From the NCBI RefSeq assembly GCF_052156635.1, contig NZ_JBQKUO010000004.1, positions 1-64,000 of the forward strand: DNA of 64,000 nt. The letters run 5' to 3'. Source of the stretch: Nitrospina sp052156635 (GTDB lineage: Bacteria; Nitrospinota; Nitrospinia; Nitrospinales; Nitrospinaceae). Shown one piece after another: positions 27,074-35,357 of the stretch (position 1 is its first letter; every line of letters starts with the position of its first letter). The notes beneath the pieces were generated by a model. That model was not told the origin of the DNA. It saw nothing but the letters and a program-made list of their open reading frames with translations, and ran no database searches. Both the position numbers and the translations under genes were made by a program.

Positions 27074-27843
27074 AGCAGGCAACCCTACTGCTGGTTCTGG
27101 TAGTGTTCTCGTTGCTTCCGGCGTGCCAACTCTCCTCCGCATCCGAAAAGGAATCGATGGTCTTGATTCCGGCAGGCGAGTTCCAACTCGGAATGCCCGT
27201 ATCTGACAACATACCCGCGTTCATGTCCGACCGGACATCCAGCGCCAACGCGCAGCCCATGCAGAAAATGCATTTGGATGCGTTTTACATCGACCGGTTT
27301 GAAGTCACCTACGCTGATTTCCTGGCATTCAAACCTTCCGCCCGCTACGCGGAAGGACGGGCCAATCATCCTGTACGCGGTATCAGCTGGTACGAGGCAG
27401 ACGCCTATTGCCTGTGGCTGGGCAAGCGTCTGCCGACGGAGTTTGAATGGGAGAAGGCCGCACGTGGCGAGGATGGCCGGTTATTCGTCTGGGGAAATGA
27501 GTTGGACAAAAACAAAGCCAATTTCGGAAAAACACCCCGGCCGGTCGGCAGTGTGAAGAGCGATACAAGTATCTACGGCGTGCAGGATATGAACGGAAAT
27601 GTTTCCGAATGGACCACCAGCTGGTACCAGCCCTATCCCAATTCCCAGCACAAAGATGCCAACTTCGGGGAGAACTTCAAGGTGATTCGCGGCGGTGCCT
27701 ACAACAAGCGCGAGCACGGATTCATGGAGCAGTTCGCCATGGTTCCTTACAGAAATGTGGCGCCCCCAACCATGCGCACCTGGAACACGGGGTTCCGTTG
27801 TGCGCAATCGGCTGGAAAGACGGAATCCGGCAATCCGGGCTAA
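27070..27843 (+). CDS. SUMF1/FGE-fold lipoprotein, coupled to the HmuY-like gene
   Basis: A 257-residue lipoprotein: signal peptide with lipobox LLPAC (Cys near residue 19), then the formylglycine-generating-enzyme sulfatase fold (MVLIPAGEFQLGMP, RGISWYEADAYCLWLGKRLPTEFEWEKAARG, NGNVSEWTTSWY, VIRGGAY, WNTGFRCA). True FGE enzymes carry a catalytic cysteine pair between the RGGS and GFRC blocks; none is seen here, so this is probably a binding or structural member. The start is TTG at 27070, overlapping the HmuY stop; the longer open frame from 26956 lies within the HmuY gene. A second such lipoprotein is encoded at 39865-40629. The stop overlaps the convergent RNase gene by four bases. Confidence 0.85.
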   Translation: MKQATLLLVLVVFSLLPACQLSSASEKESMVLIPAGEFQLGMPVSDNIPAFMSDRTSSANAQPMQKMHLDAFYIDRFEVTYADFLAFKPSARYAEGRANHPVRGISWYEADAYCLWLGKRLPTEFEWEKAARGEDGRLFVWGNELDKNKANFGKTPRPVGSVKSDTSIYGVQDMNGNVSEWTTSWYQPYPNSQHKDANFGENFKVIRGGAYNKREHGFMEQFAMVPYRNVAPPTMRTWNTGFRCAQSAGKTESGNPG

Positions 27844-30050
27844 AGCCCGGAAGCCAGATCGTCTCGTATGGGTTTTGGCTCGTCCCCTCCCCGGTCATCG
27901 GCCTTGTATGGAGGGTCGAGGACCACTTCATGCAACCGGGAAACATTTTCCACCGGTTGCGGAGAAGACTCTCCACCATCCTCACTTTCCGCACTTTCCG
28001 TTTTTTCCACCGTTTTACGGGGTGTGCGCGTTCGGCTGCCTCCACGCCTGCGATTCGGGTTGCGTCGCCCATCACGGGAACGGCCCGACCGGCTTCCCCG
28101 GGAAGCGGGCTTGTCCTCTCCCGGGCTTTCGGCCTTCGAAGAAGTATCCACGCCCTCATTTTCAACGGCGGGAGATGCCTCCTCCACCGGCAAAACCGGA
28201 TCGCCTGTCACAATCGGTGGAGCTTCAAAACCGGATTCTTGAGACTCATCCTTACCGTTTCCCGGAAAAGGTGTGTCCACCATGGTATCGGGGGCAGCCT
28301 CCTGCCCTTCTTCGCGTGGTGTCCAGTTGGAACGATTACGGGAACCGCTGCGCGAATCTCCAGAACGGGAGGAACGCCCCCGGCTGGAGGAACGACGTCC
28401 CCGGCCACGTCGGTCCCGGTCTCCGCGGTCCTCAGAACGGGAGTCCGGGCGGGAGTCCGGGCGGGGTTCTTTTCTGACTTCAGTCCGTCCGGTGACCGTC
28501 TCCGGTGCCGCGGTCCGGAACTCAACACCGCGAGCTCGACTTTCCATTTGCCGTTCTTCTTCGCGCTTGCGCTCCAGAACGGTATAAGAGAAGCTCTCAT
28601 ACGCCAGGCGGTCCTTCGCCGTGAACTGAATGAGGCATTGCGTTTTGTCCTGCAACTCCTGCAGGTACTTTGTTTTATGATTCAAAAGGTAACTGGCTAC
28701 TGCGGAGGAAACCTCCACGGCCAGAACCTTTACGTTGCCATCGGCCAGAATTTCCCGAACTTTGCGCAGGACGCTCAACGACAACGAACTTTCAGTACGT
28801 GTGAAACCGGTGCCCTGACACAAACCGCATTGCTCGAAGTTCCCTTCCTTGACCGGCGAGGACAAGCGCTGACGAGACATTTCCAGCAGGCCGAACCGCG
28901 AGATGCGTGAAATATTGATACGGGCCTTATCCGATTTACAGCTTTTCTTGATTTCTTTTTCGACGTTGCTTTTGTTCTTCTTCGAGAACATGTCGATGAA
29001 ATCGATGACGATCAAACCACCCAGATCGCGCAGGCGCAACTGACGCCCGATTTCTTCCGCCGCCTCCATATTCGTGCGTGTGGCGGTGTCTTCCAGGTCA
29101 CTGGAGCTTGTGGTTTTGCCGGAGTTGACGTCGATCGCCACCATGGCTTCTCCGACATCGAATACCAGCGATCCCCCCGAAGGCAGATCGACACGTTTTT
29201 TATAAATGTTTTCGATCTGCTCTTCGATCTTGTACTGGGAAAAAATGGGTTTTGTTTCCTGGGAATACTTGATCCGATTGCGCATCCGCGGCATTACCAG
29301 GCGCATGAACTCCTTCACCGCCTTGTAGGATTCCGCGTTGTCCACAATGATCTCAGAGGTGTCGTTGGTGAAATGGTCGCGCACGGTGCGCACCACCATA
29401 TCCGGCACCTTGTAGAGAAGGCACGGACCCTTGGTTTCGGGGTCTTGAAGTTTTTCCTGAATTCCCTCCCAGATCTTCATGAGCATCTGAAGGTCTTTCT
29501 GTAATTCCAGCTTGGTGCGCCCCATGCCGGCAGTGCGCAGGATCACGCCCATATCTTCCGGCAACTGGAGATCCGAAAGCACCTCCTTCATTTTCTTACG
29601 CTCGGATTCATCCTCGATTTTCCGGGAGATTCCGCTGGTTTCCTTGGAGCACATGAGCACCAGAAACCGGCCCGGAATGGTGACCGCGTTGGTCAGGGAA
29701 GGCCCTTTGGCGTCGCGGCTTTCCTTAACCACCTGCACCAGGAGCTTCTGCCCGCGGATGAGCACATCCTGGATCCTGGTTTTTGATTTCCTTTCCCCTG
29801 TCTGAAGGTACGATTCTCTCAGAACATCCTTAAATGGGAGGAAGCCGTACTTTTTACCACCAAAATCAACAAAGCAGGCCTCGATGGCGGGTTCGACCCG
29901 GGTGATGACGCCCAGATAGACGTTTCCTTTCAGGAGCTCCCGGGAGGAGTGTTCTACTATGTATTCTTGGATTGTTCCATCTTCGATGATTACGGCGCGG
30001 CATTCTTCGGGGTGTTCCGCATTGATTAACAGTTTTTTCTTTTTGGACAT
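27840..30050 (-). CDS. rng: Ribonuclease E/G
   Basis: Endoribonuclease that matures rRNA and turns over mRNA. The 736-residue protein has an S1 RNA-binding domain at about 38-120 (GNVYLGVITRVEPAIEACFVDFGG), the catalytic DNase-I-like half with VFDVGEAMVAIDVNSGKTT and LIVIDFIDMF, and the zinc-link cysteines in CGLCQGTGF (about residues 405-413). The last ~230 residues are low-complexity, Arg/Ser/Glu-rich and probably unstructured, like the degradosome scaffold of RNase E rather than the compact RNase G (~490 residues). So it may be functionally RNase E. A good promoter lies at 30110-30138. The symbol is given for the E/G family; rne would be equally fair. Confidence 0.92.
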   Translation of the reverse strand: MSKKKKLLINAEHPEECRAVIIEDGTIQEYIVEHSSRELLKGNVYLGVITRVEPAIEACFVDFGGKKYGFLPFKDVLRESYLQTGERKSKTRIQDVLIRGQKLLVQVVKESRDAKGPSLTNAVTIPGRFLVLMCSKETSGISRKIEDESERKKMKEVLSDLQLPEDMGVILRTAGMGRTKLELQKDLQMLMKIWEGIQEKLQDPETKGPCLLYKVPDMVVRTVRDHFTNDTSEIIVDNAESYKAVKEFMRLVMPRMRNRIKYSQETKPIFSQYKIEEQIENIYKKRVDLPSGGSLVFDVGEAMVAIDVNSGKTTSSSDLEDTATRTNMEAAEEIGRQLRLRDLGGLIVIDFIDMFSKKNKSNVEKEIKKSCKSDKARINISRISRFGLLEMSRQRLSSPVKEGNFEQCGLCQGTGFTRTESSLSLSVLRKVREILADGNVKVLAVEVSSAVASYLLNHKTKYLQELQDKTQCLIQFTAKDRLAYESFSYTVLERKREEERQMESRARGVEFRTAAPETVTGRTEVRKEPRPDSRPDSRSEDRGDRDRRGRGRRSSSRGRSSRSGDSRSGSRNRSNWTPREEGQEAAPDTMVDTPFPGNGKDESQESGFEAPPIVTGDPVLPVEEASPAVENEGVDTSSKAESPGEDKPASRGSRSGRSRDGRRNPNRRRGGSRTRTPRKTVEKTESAESEDGGESSPQPVENVSRLHEVVLDPPYKADDRGGDEPKPIRDDLASGL

Positions 30051-30109
30051 ATCATTGATGGCCTTTCAATTTGGCGCATGGAAGTCCTCGCCGACTACCT
30101 GCCTTGGAC

Positions 30110-30138
30110 ATGATAAAACAAAACGAATATTATTTCAA
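30110..30138 (-). promoter_or_regulatory. Promoter of the RNase E/G gene
   Basis: TTGAAA (30138-30133) and TATCAT (30115-30110) are separated by exactly 17 bases, giving a leader of about 52 bases. RNase E genes in other bacteria autoregulate through their leader; this one is short. Confidence 0.55.
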
Positions 30139-30289
30139 AAACGGTAATTTGTGTTATTTTATGAATGGAATCAAAAGCTTCGCATTGGGAGGCAAGCATC
30201 GTTCCGGGCTTCGGCGGAAAACTTGGAATCGGCCTTCCTAACTTTTCAATTATAACACATAAAATCAGTTAATTAGGTCATTTTTCCTC

Positions 30290-31852
30290 ATGGAAAACGT
30301 CGCCAAAATGCCGTGTGTGGATGACTTGACCCCGGCAGACCTCATCGAAAAAACTATATTCATCCGAGTCGATTTCAACGTTCCCCTGGTCAACACCAGC
30401 AAAGGATACCGCGTCGCCGACGACACCCGCATTCGACGTTTCGTAGACACCACTTTCAAGAAAATTCACGAGCTCACCGATGGCAATTGCCGGATCATCA
30501 TCGGCTCCCACCTGGGTCGACCCCATAAGAAAAAGGATTTTATGGGATGGGACGGAGTCTTCAACATTCAGTTTGTCTGCTCCCACTTTGACACACTGAT
30601 ACGGGAATTATACGAGGACACCTACACGATTTTCCCGCCGGAAATTACCGACTCCCACCTGAAAGATTCGCTGAATATCATTTCCAATCACCGCCTGCCT
30701 CGGGGAGGTATCAAATTCCTGCCCAATCTCCGATACCTGTTGGAGCCCAACAATCCGGACACCTACCGCCAGGAGTTTATGGAGGAAGTGGCAACCTGTT
30801 CGGACATTTTCATCAACTGCGCCTTCGGATGCAGTCACCGGGTCAGCAAGAGCATCCAGTTGCTTCCACAACAAATGCGCATGCAGGGTAAAACCGTGGT
30901 AGCGGGAAGCCTTCTAAATGTTGAAGTGAACCGCCTCGGCAAATTTGCTCAAAAGGCTTTGGATTACCCGGAAAAAACGGCGGTGATTGCCGGTGGGGCT
31001 AAGATTGCGGATAAAATCGGCATTTTGAAACAGTTTGTGGACAGCCGGATCCGTCTCATCTTTATTGGTGGGAGAATGGTGAATGCTTTTCTGCTGGCAC
31101 AAAAGTTTGCCGAAAAAATTCCCACACTCCAGCAGAAAGATCTTCCCGCCAAGTTGTTTCTCAACAAGACGGAAGAAGAAAAGGCGGATGTTGTCAAGGA
31201 AGTGTGCTACGCGGACGAAATCTTGAAGCTTGCCGAAGCCAATGAAGTCAGTATCGTGTTTCCGGACGACTACAAGATCACCAAGGATTATTTTGAAACC
31301 GAGTACGTGGTGAAGGACGAGCCGGACTTTGAGGAAGATTTCCAACTGGACCTGGGGCCGCGTACCATTGAAAACTACGCCCGCAAAATCCTGCTGGAAG
31401 GGCAATCAGGAGAAATTCAGAATGTATTCTGGAACGGTCCGCTCGGTGCCTACGATCACCCGCAGACGGAGCAATATGCTGAAGGTTCGGTCAAGCTTGC
31501 AGAGCTGCTGTTTTCCGCCGCCATAAGCAACGAAAACATGTCTGTTGTCATCGGCGGGGGCGACTCCGCGGCAATTCTCAACAAGCTCAATCTGGAAGGA
31601 ATGAAATACCAGGTGCGGGGGAGGATCATTCAGCAGTTGCACAAAACGATCAATGCATCGTTGTTGTCCATCGGGTTCAATAATGTGGACAAATACACCC
31701 TGTGCAACTACTTCGCGTCCAATTTTTTCGTATCTACGGGTGGCGGCGCCGCCCTGGAATTCCTGGAGGGTTACCTCAAAGATCGCGGAACCTCGCCCTC
31801 ACCTTCTTACCTGCCTGGAACGGCCATTCTGCTGGAACTCACTTCCGCCTGA
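30290..31852 (+). CDS. pgk: Phosphoglycerate kinase, long divergent form
   Basis: Interconverts 1,3-bisphosphoglycerate and 3-phosphoglycerate. All diagnostic blocks are present in order, but divergent: IRVDFNVPL, IIGSHLGRP, GIKFLPNLRYLLEPN (usually LLENLR), CAFGCSHR (usually DAFGTAHR), GGAKIADKIG, GGRMVNAFLLA, DLGPRTIENYAR, NVFWNGPLGAYD, VVIGGGDSAAIL and FVSTGGGAALEFLEG. At 520 residues it is ~120 longer than the usual ~400, with inserts around residues 75-120 (HFDTLIRELYEDTYTIFPPE) and 260-365. It is intact, not a pseudogene. It is 19 kb from gap-tpiA and alone. The last 46 bases overlap the convergent GT9 gene. Its ribosome site is weak. Confidence 0.9.
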   Translation: MENVAKMPCVDDLTPADLIEKTIFIRVDFNVPLVNTSKGYRVADDTRIRRFVDTTFKKIHELTDGNCRIIIGSHLGRPHKKKDFMGWDGVFNIQFVCSHFDTLIRELYEDTYTIFPPEITDSHLKDSLNIISNHRLPRGGIKFLPNLRYLLEPNNPDTYRQEFMEEVATCSDIFINCAFGCSHRVSKSIQLLPQQMRMQGKTVVAGSLLNVEVNRLGKFAQKALDYPEKTAVIAGGAKIADKIGILKQFVDSRIRLIFIGGRMVNAFLLAQKFAEKIPTLQQKDLPAKLFLNKTEEEKADVVKEVCYADEILKLAEANEVSIVFPDDYKITKDYFETEYVVKDEPDFEEDFQLDLGPRTIENYARKILLEGQSGEIQNVFWNGPLGAYDHPQTEQYAEGSVKLAELLFSAAISNENMSVVIGGGDSAAILNKLNLEGMKYQVRGRIIQQLHKTINASLLSIGFNNVDKYTLCNYFASNFFVSTGGGAALEFLEGYLKDRGTSPSPSYLPGTAILLELTSA

Positions 31853-33561
31853 CCCATTTCCATCCGGCTCCCATCCAGAAATTCGGTTAAAAAGCCCATG
31901 ATTTCGTTAAGGGACCGGGCTTCCATTTCAAATTTGCGGTAACATTCCTGCGTTTTCCCGGCCAGGTCCAACAAGTCCTCTCCCTCAAAGTTTTCCTTTC
32001 TGCGATCGAACATGTCGCAAAGGGGGTTGAGTTCAGGATGGGTCAATCCGGCTCTGCGAATGGCGTTATCGATGCCTGCTATCCGCTCGCCGAGTGCCTG
32101 GATCCGGGGCTTGTCGAACCCCCGCTCCCTGTAAACAGACATCAGCTTTTCGCTGACTATTTGGCCATCAGATACGAATCGGATGAGTCTTTCCAGTTCC
32201 TTCCTCTTCTCCTGAACCGCACCCAAAAGAATATTGTCCTTTTCAATAATAAAATGCTGCTCCAGGAACCGGGTAATGGCTTCCATGGAACCCAATGTGG
32301 GATGTTCGCGAACTTCCAGGAGGCGATCCCTCCACATGCGACGGTAGGCTTGAGCGAACAGGGTTTCTAAATTCAGTGGATGACGAATTAGCGGTTTGAA
32401 GGCGAGATAACCTTCTTCGTCGAAACCTGATTCCAGAAGGTCGACCTCAGCAAGGTTCTTCATGAAATCCGGAACCTGCCAGCCACCGGTATGAAGATGG
32501 CCACTGATCATGGCCTCCACATGCCGTGCCTGGACTTTGTCGATGCAGATCACGTTACTGCAATGAACCTGGTAGCTGCATGGTGCGCAGGGAATGTTTG
32601 CACGAAATATGAGGTCGCCTTCTGAAAAGGGCCCGGTTTCATACGGATGCGCGTGCGCAAAAAACAGGCCCACGATTCGAACATTCAAAGCCGCCGCAAT
32701 ATGCATGGTACCGGTATCATTGGTCACAAGGTACCGGCAGCGTTTGAGCATGCCGATAAGCTGGGTAATGGAAGTCCGTCCACAAAGGTTTACTATTCGG
32801 TCGGAATGACTGGAAGAACCGGAAATCTGTTCCGCCAGTTCCATCTCCGATTTGACCCCGAATAAAATGATTCGGGCATTGTGGTTTTCGATCAGCCGGT
32901 CTGCCAGTTCTGCGAAACGAGACGCGGGCCAGCGGCGGTCGGCAATACTGGACCCGGCCTGAATGCCGATCACCAGTTCGTCCTTATCCAGTTCATAGGT
33001 TTTCAGAAGATCCTCAACGGCCGCATCATCCTCAGCCCCATGATCCACCCGAAGACCGTGGGTGACGGGTTCAATGTCCCCTCCCCTTCCGAAAATATCT
33101 ACTAGATTGAAGGTGTTGTATGCACGGTTCATGGGTTCTGTGAAAAAATACTGAAACCAGGGATGTTCGGTTTTACGGTTTCCTTCTTCATTGCAGCAGA
33201 ACCCGCGAGCTTCGGGAATCCGCAGATACTTGATCATGTATGCACTGAGAATAGAATGGCTGAGATTGACCACCATGTCGAATTGTTTGGTCCGCAACGC
33301 ATCAAGCCATGCTTTTAGATATTTTGCCAGCGTCACCCAAATGACTTCCCGTCCCCAGTCACGGTCATTGTATTGCGTGATATCGAACACCACCAGCTCA
33401 TCCACGTGAGGAATTTTTCTGGCGAACTCTTCAAACGACTTGTTTACCGCAAGAGTGATTCTGGCATCAGGGTGTTTCCTGCGAAGGCCGGCGATAAGCG
33501 GGGTGCATTGGACCAGGTCCCCCATTCGCGTCTGATTGAGTATGAGAATATTCTTGGCCAT
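31807..33561 (-). CDS. Glycosyltransferase family 9 (heptosyltransferase-like) with C-terminal helical extension
   Basis: The first ~330 residues are a GT9 enzyme: ILILNQTRMGDLVQCTPLIAGLRRKHPDA at the N-terminus, then IGIQAGSSIADRRWP, and the nucleotide-sugar block VTNDTGTMHIAAALNVRIVGLF with TSITQL before it. GT9 members add heptose or related sugars to lipopolysaccharide or flagellin. A cysteine-rich ANIPCAPCSYQVHCSNVICID segment follows (residues ~325-345). The last ~230 residues are helical (for example QEKRKELERLIRFVSDGQ), likely a coiled coil. At 584 residues it is much larger than typical GT9 (~350). It is the third gene of an overlapping operon and lies two bases after the DUF115-CgeB gene. 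Confidence 0.85.
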   Translation of the reverse strand: MAKNILILNQTRMGDLVQCTPLIAGLRRKHPDARITLAVNKSFEEFARKIPHVDELVVFDITQYNDRDWGREVIWVTLAKYLKAWLDALRTKQFDMVVNLSHSILSAYMIKYLRIPEARGFCCNEEGNRKTEHPWFQYFFTEPMNRAYNTFNLVDIFGRGGDIEPVTHGLRVDHGAEDDAAVEDLLKTYELDKDELVIGIQAGSSIADRRWPASRFAELADRLIENHNARIILFGVKSEMELAEQISGSSSHSDRIVNLCGRTSITQLIGMLKRCRYLVTNDTGTMHIAAALNVRIVGLFFAHAHPYETGPFSEGDLIFRANIPCAPCSYQVHCSNVICIDKVQARHVEAMISGHLHTGGWQVPDFMKNLAEVDLLESGFDEEGYLAFKPLIRHPLNLETLFAQAYRRMWRDRLLEVREHPTLGSMEAITRFLEQHFIIEKDNILLGAVQEKRKELERLIRFVSDGQIVSEKLMSVYRERGFDKPRIQALGERIAGIDNAIRRAGLTHPELNPLCDMFDRRKENFEGEDLLDLAGKTQECYRKFEMEARSLNEIMGFLTEFLDGSRMEMGQAEVSSSRMAVPGR

Positions 33562-33563
33562 AG

Positions 33564-35357
33564 TCAGCTCTTTTTAGGAATGATTTGATCCACCATCAGG
33601 AAAAGGAGTTCGGGATCTTTAAAAGACCCTTCATCTTCATTGATTCGATCGATTACAGATTGAAATTTGAAGTCCCTTTGACCACGAAAGGGTTCCAGAA
33701 ACTCCAGAAGTTCCGAATCGTCCGCCACCTGGGCAAGCGCCCGATCCAATTCACTTTCACGACTGCTCGTGCGGATTTCCAGTTCCTGCTCCCTTTCGGA
33801 GTAAATGTGCAACAACATTTCATGCATGCGGTGTCTTATGGTGTGTTCCCTTAAGACACGCAGCCGCCCCCGTTCTGCAACCATCCTGCGTACTTCAGGA
33901 TGATCGAGATAATAAAGGGCCTTGGCTCGCATTTCTTCCAGGTTCGAGAAAGTAACCATCTCTTCGCCAATTCGAAAACAGTCCCCAAGTTCCGACCGTT
34001 CATCCACCAGTTGGAATCCGCCGCAAGCAGCGATCTCAAAAGTACGGGGATTGACAAAGTCGCCGTTCGGGTTGACTCCATCGTGATAGGTTGAAGAGTG
34101 AAGATTCAGGTTAACCTTACCGGCGTTATAAATTTTAACGCAATCCTCGCTGCTCACCCGTTCACCCTTGTTCTGCAAATGAGGCCAGAAAACGGGATTC
34201 TGGTTCCAGCCCGTTCCCCAAATCTTGAAATTCTGGTCCAACAGGCGGGTGAAGGCCCTGTGCCGGTTGTAATAACCTTCCCCCATGAATGAAAGGTCCG
34301 CGGCAAATTGTTTATACTCGTCTTCATCCAATTCCACAGGGTTCTGAGTCTCGGGGTGTGCCGCCTGGGGAAGATAATAAAAATTATCCAGTCCCTGCGC
34401 CTTCAATTTATTGAAAAATTCCCCCTGCTGAATTGTAAAAAAATAGTCGTACTGACCTGCCACATCCTTCCAGTAAGTCAGGGTGTTGAAGTCTTCAACG
34501 AACCAGAAAGCCACGGGAATTTTCATTTCCTTCAATTTGGTCACGGCTTCCGGGCTCATCGGGGCCTGCGCCAGAGCCAGTACCAGGTCCGGCTTGAACT
34601 CGACCGCCCGCGCCACTACGGCATCTCCCATGAGGCTCAAAAACTTGTTATTCAGTGACCGCTGATTGTTCTCAATTTTGGTGATTTTCTGCATCTCAAA
34701 ATAAGAATCCTTAAAACGATCGCAGTCCAAACTGTCGACCTCATGCCCCATGGAAATCAGCGCTTCCTTGCAAAACCGGGCGGTGGGCAATGAACCACCG
34801 TAAACGGGATTCACTACAAGTATCCGGAGGGAATTGTTTTCCAGCACTTCCATTACCCGAATGCACTGGCTCATCTTCTGGAAATAATCTGGTGAAATAA
34901 AAGTGGAGGGAGCATGCACAAACACATCCCAGTTGCTTGTATTGCTTCTGGCCAGGATTTTGGGAGGGGGCTCATCAACACGGAACTGAACCCGGTCGGC
35001 AAATACATTGAGGTCCACATGTTCCAGATATACCCGGAACAGGCTCATTTTTGGCTCAATAACAACCAGCTTATTTGGAAACCGGTCAAGCAAAGCCCGG
35101 ACGTGGTATCCAAACCCGAGACCGAGGACCACAATTACGGAACTCGACTCTGGATGGAATTCACGAATGCTTGCCGCCGCATCCCGTTCCGGATAATAAG
35201 TGCTGTGCAGGGAATAATTCCCGTAAATGGGAACGGGCATGCCTTCCACAGAGCGGGCAATTGAAATGTTTTCGGAAACCGGTTCCGATTTCACCCGAGC
35301 GGCCAAATGAGGATCCATTCTTTCAAGAATTTTTATATTTGCCTCAAACCGGCTCAT
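33564..35357 (-). CDS. DUF115-like + CgeB-like glycosyltransferase fusion
   Basis: A 597-residue two-part protein. Residues ~60-215 resemble DUF115 (the Maf flagellin-glycosylation family) with VIVVLGLGFGYHVRALLDRF and VVIEPKMSLFRVYLEHVDL, a Rossmann-like fold. Residues ~215-520 are a CgeB/DUF3880-type glycosyltransferase: PVAFWFVEDFNTLTYWKDVAG, DLSFMGEGYYNRHRAF, and the nucleotide-binding end NPRTFEIAACGGFQLVDERSELGDCF. The tail is helical. ATG 35357 forms an ATGA overlap with the upstream fusion gene stop, with GAGG seven bases before it; a TTG at 35363 is less likely. DUF115 and GT proteins together often glycosylate flagellin, but no flagellar gene is in view. Confidence 0.8.
   Translation of the reverse strand: MSRFEANIKILERMDPHLAARVKSEPVSENISIARSVEGMPVPIYGNYSLHSTYYPERDAAASIREFHPESSSVIVVLGLGFGYHVRALLDRFPNKLVVIEPKMSLFRVYLEHVDLNVFADRVQFRVDEPPPKILARSNTSNWDVFVHAPSTFISPDYFQKMSQCIRVMEVLENNSLRILVVNPVYGGSLPTARFCKEALISMGHEVDSLDCDRFKDSYFEMQKITKIENNQRSLNNKFLSLMGDAVVARAVEFKPDLVLALAQAPMSPEAVTKLKEMKIPVAFWFVEDFNTLTYWKDVAGQYDYFFTIQQGEFFNKLKAQGLDNFYYLPQAAHPETQNPVELDEDEYKQFAADLSFMGEGYYNRHRAFTRLLDQNFKIWGTGWNQNPVFWPHLQNKGERVSSEDCVKIYNAGKVNLNLHSSTYHDGVNPNGDFVNPRTFEIAACGGFQLVDERSELGDCFRIGEEMVTFSNLEEMRAKALYYLDHPEVRRMVAERGRLRVLREHTIRHRMHEMLLHIYSEREQELEIRTSSRESELDRALAQVADDSELLEFLEPFRGQRDFKFQSVIDRINEDEGSFKDPELLFLMVDQIIPKKS

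Noticed and set aside
30290..31852. Possible frameshifted or pseudogene pgk
   Set aside because: The frame is continuous and all ten signature blocks are in order, so the extra length reflects insertions, not decay.
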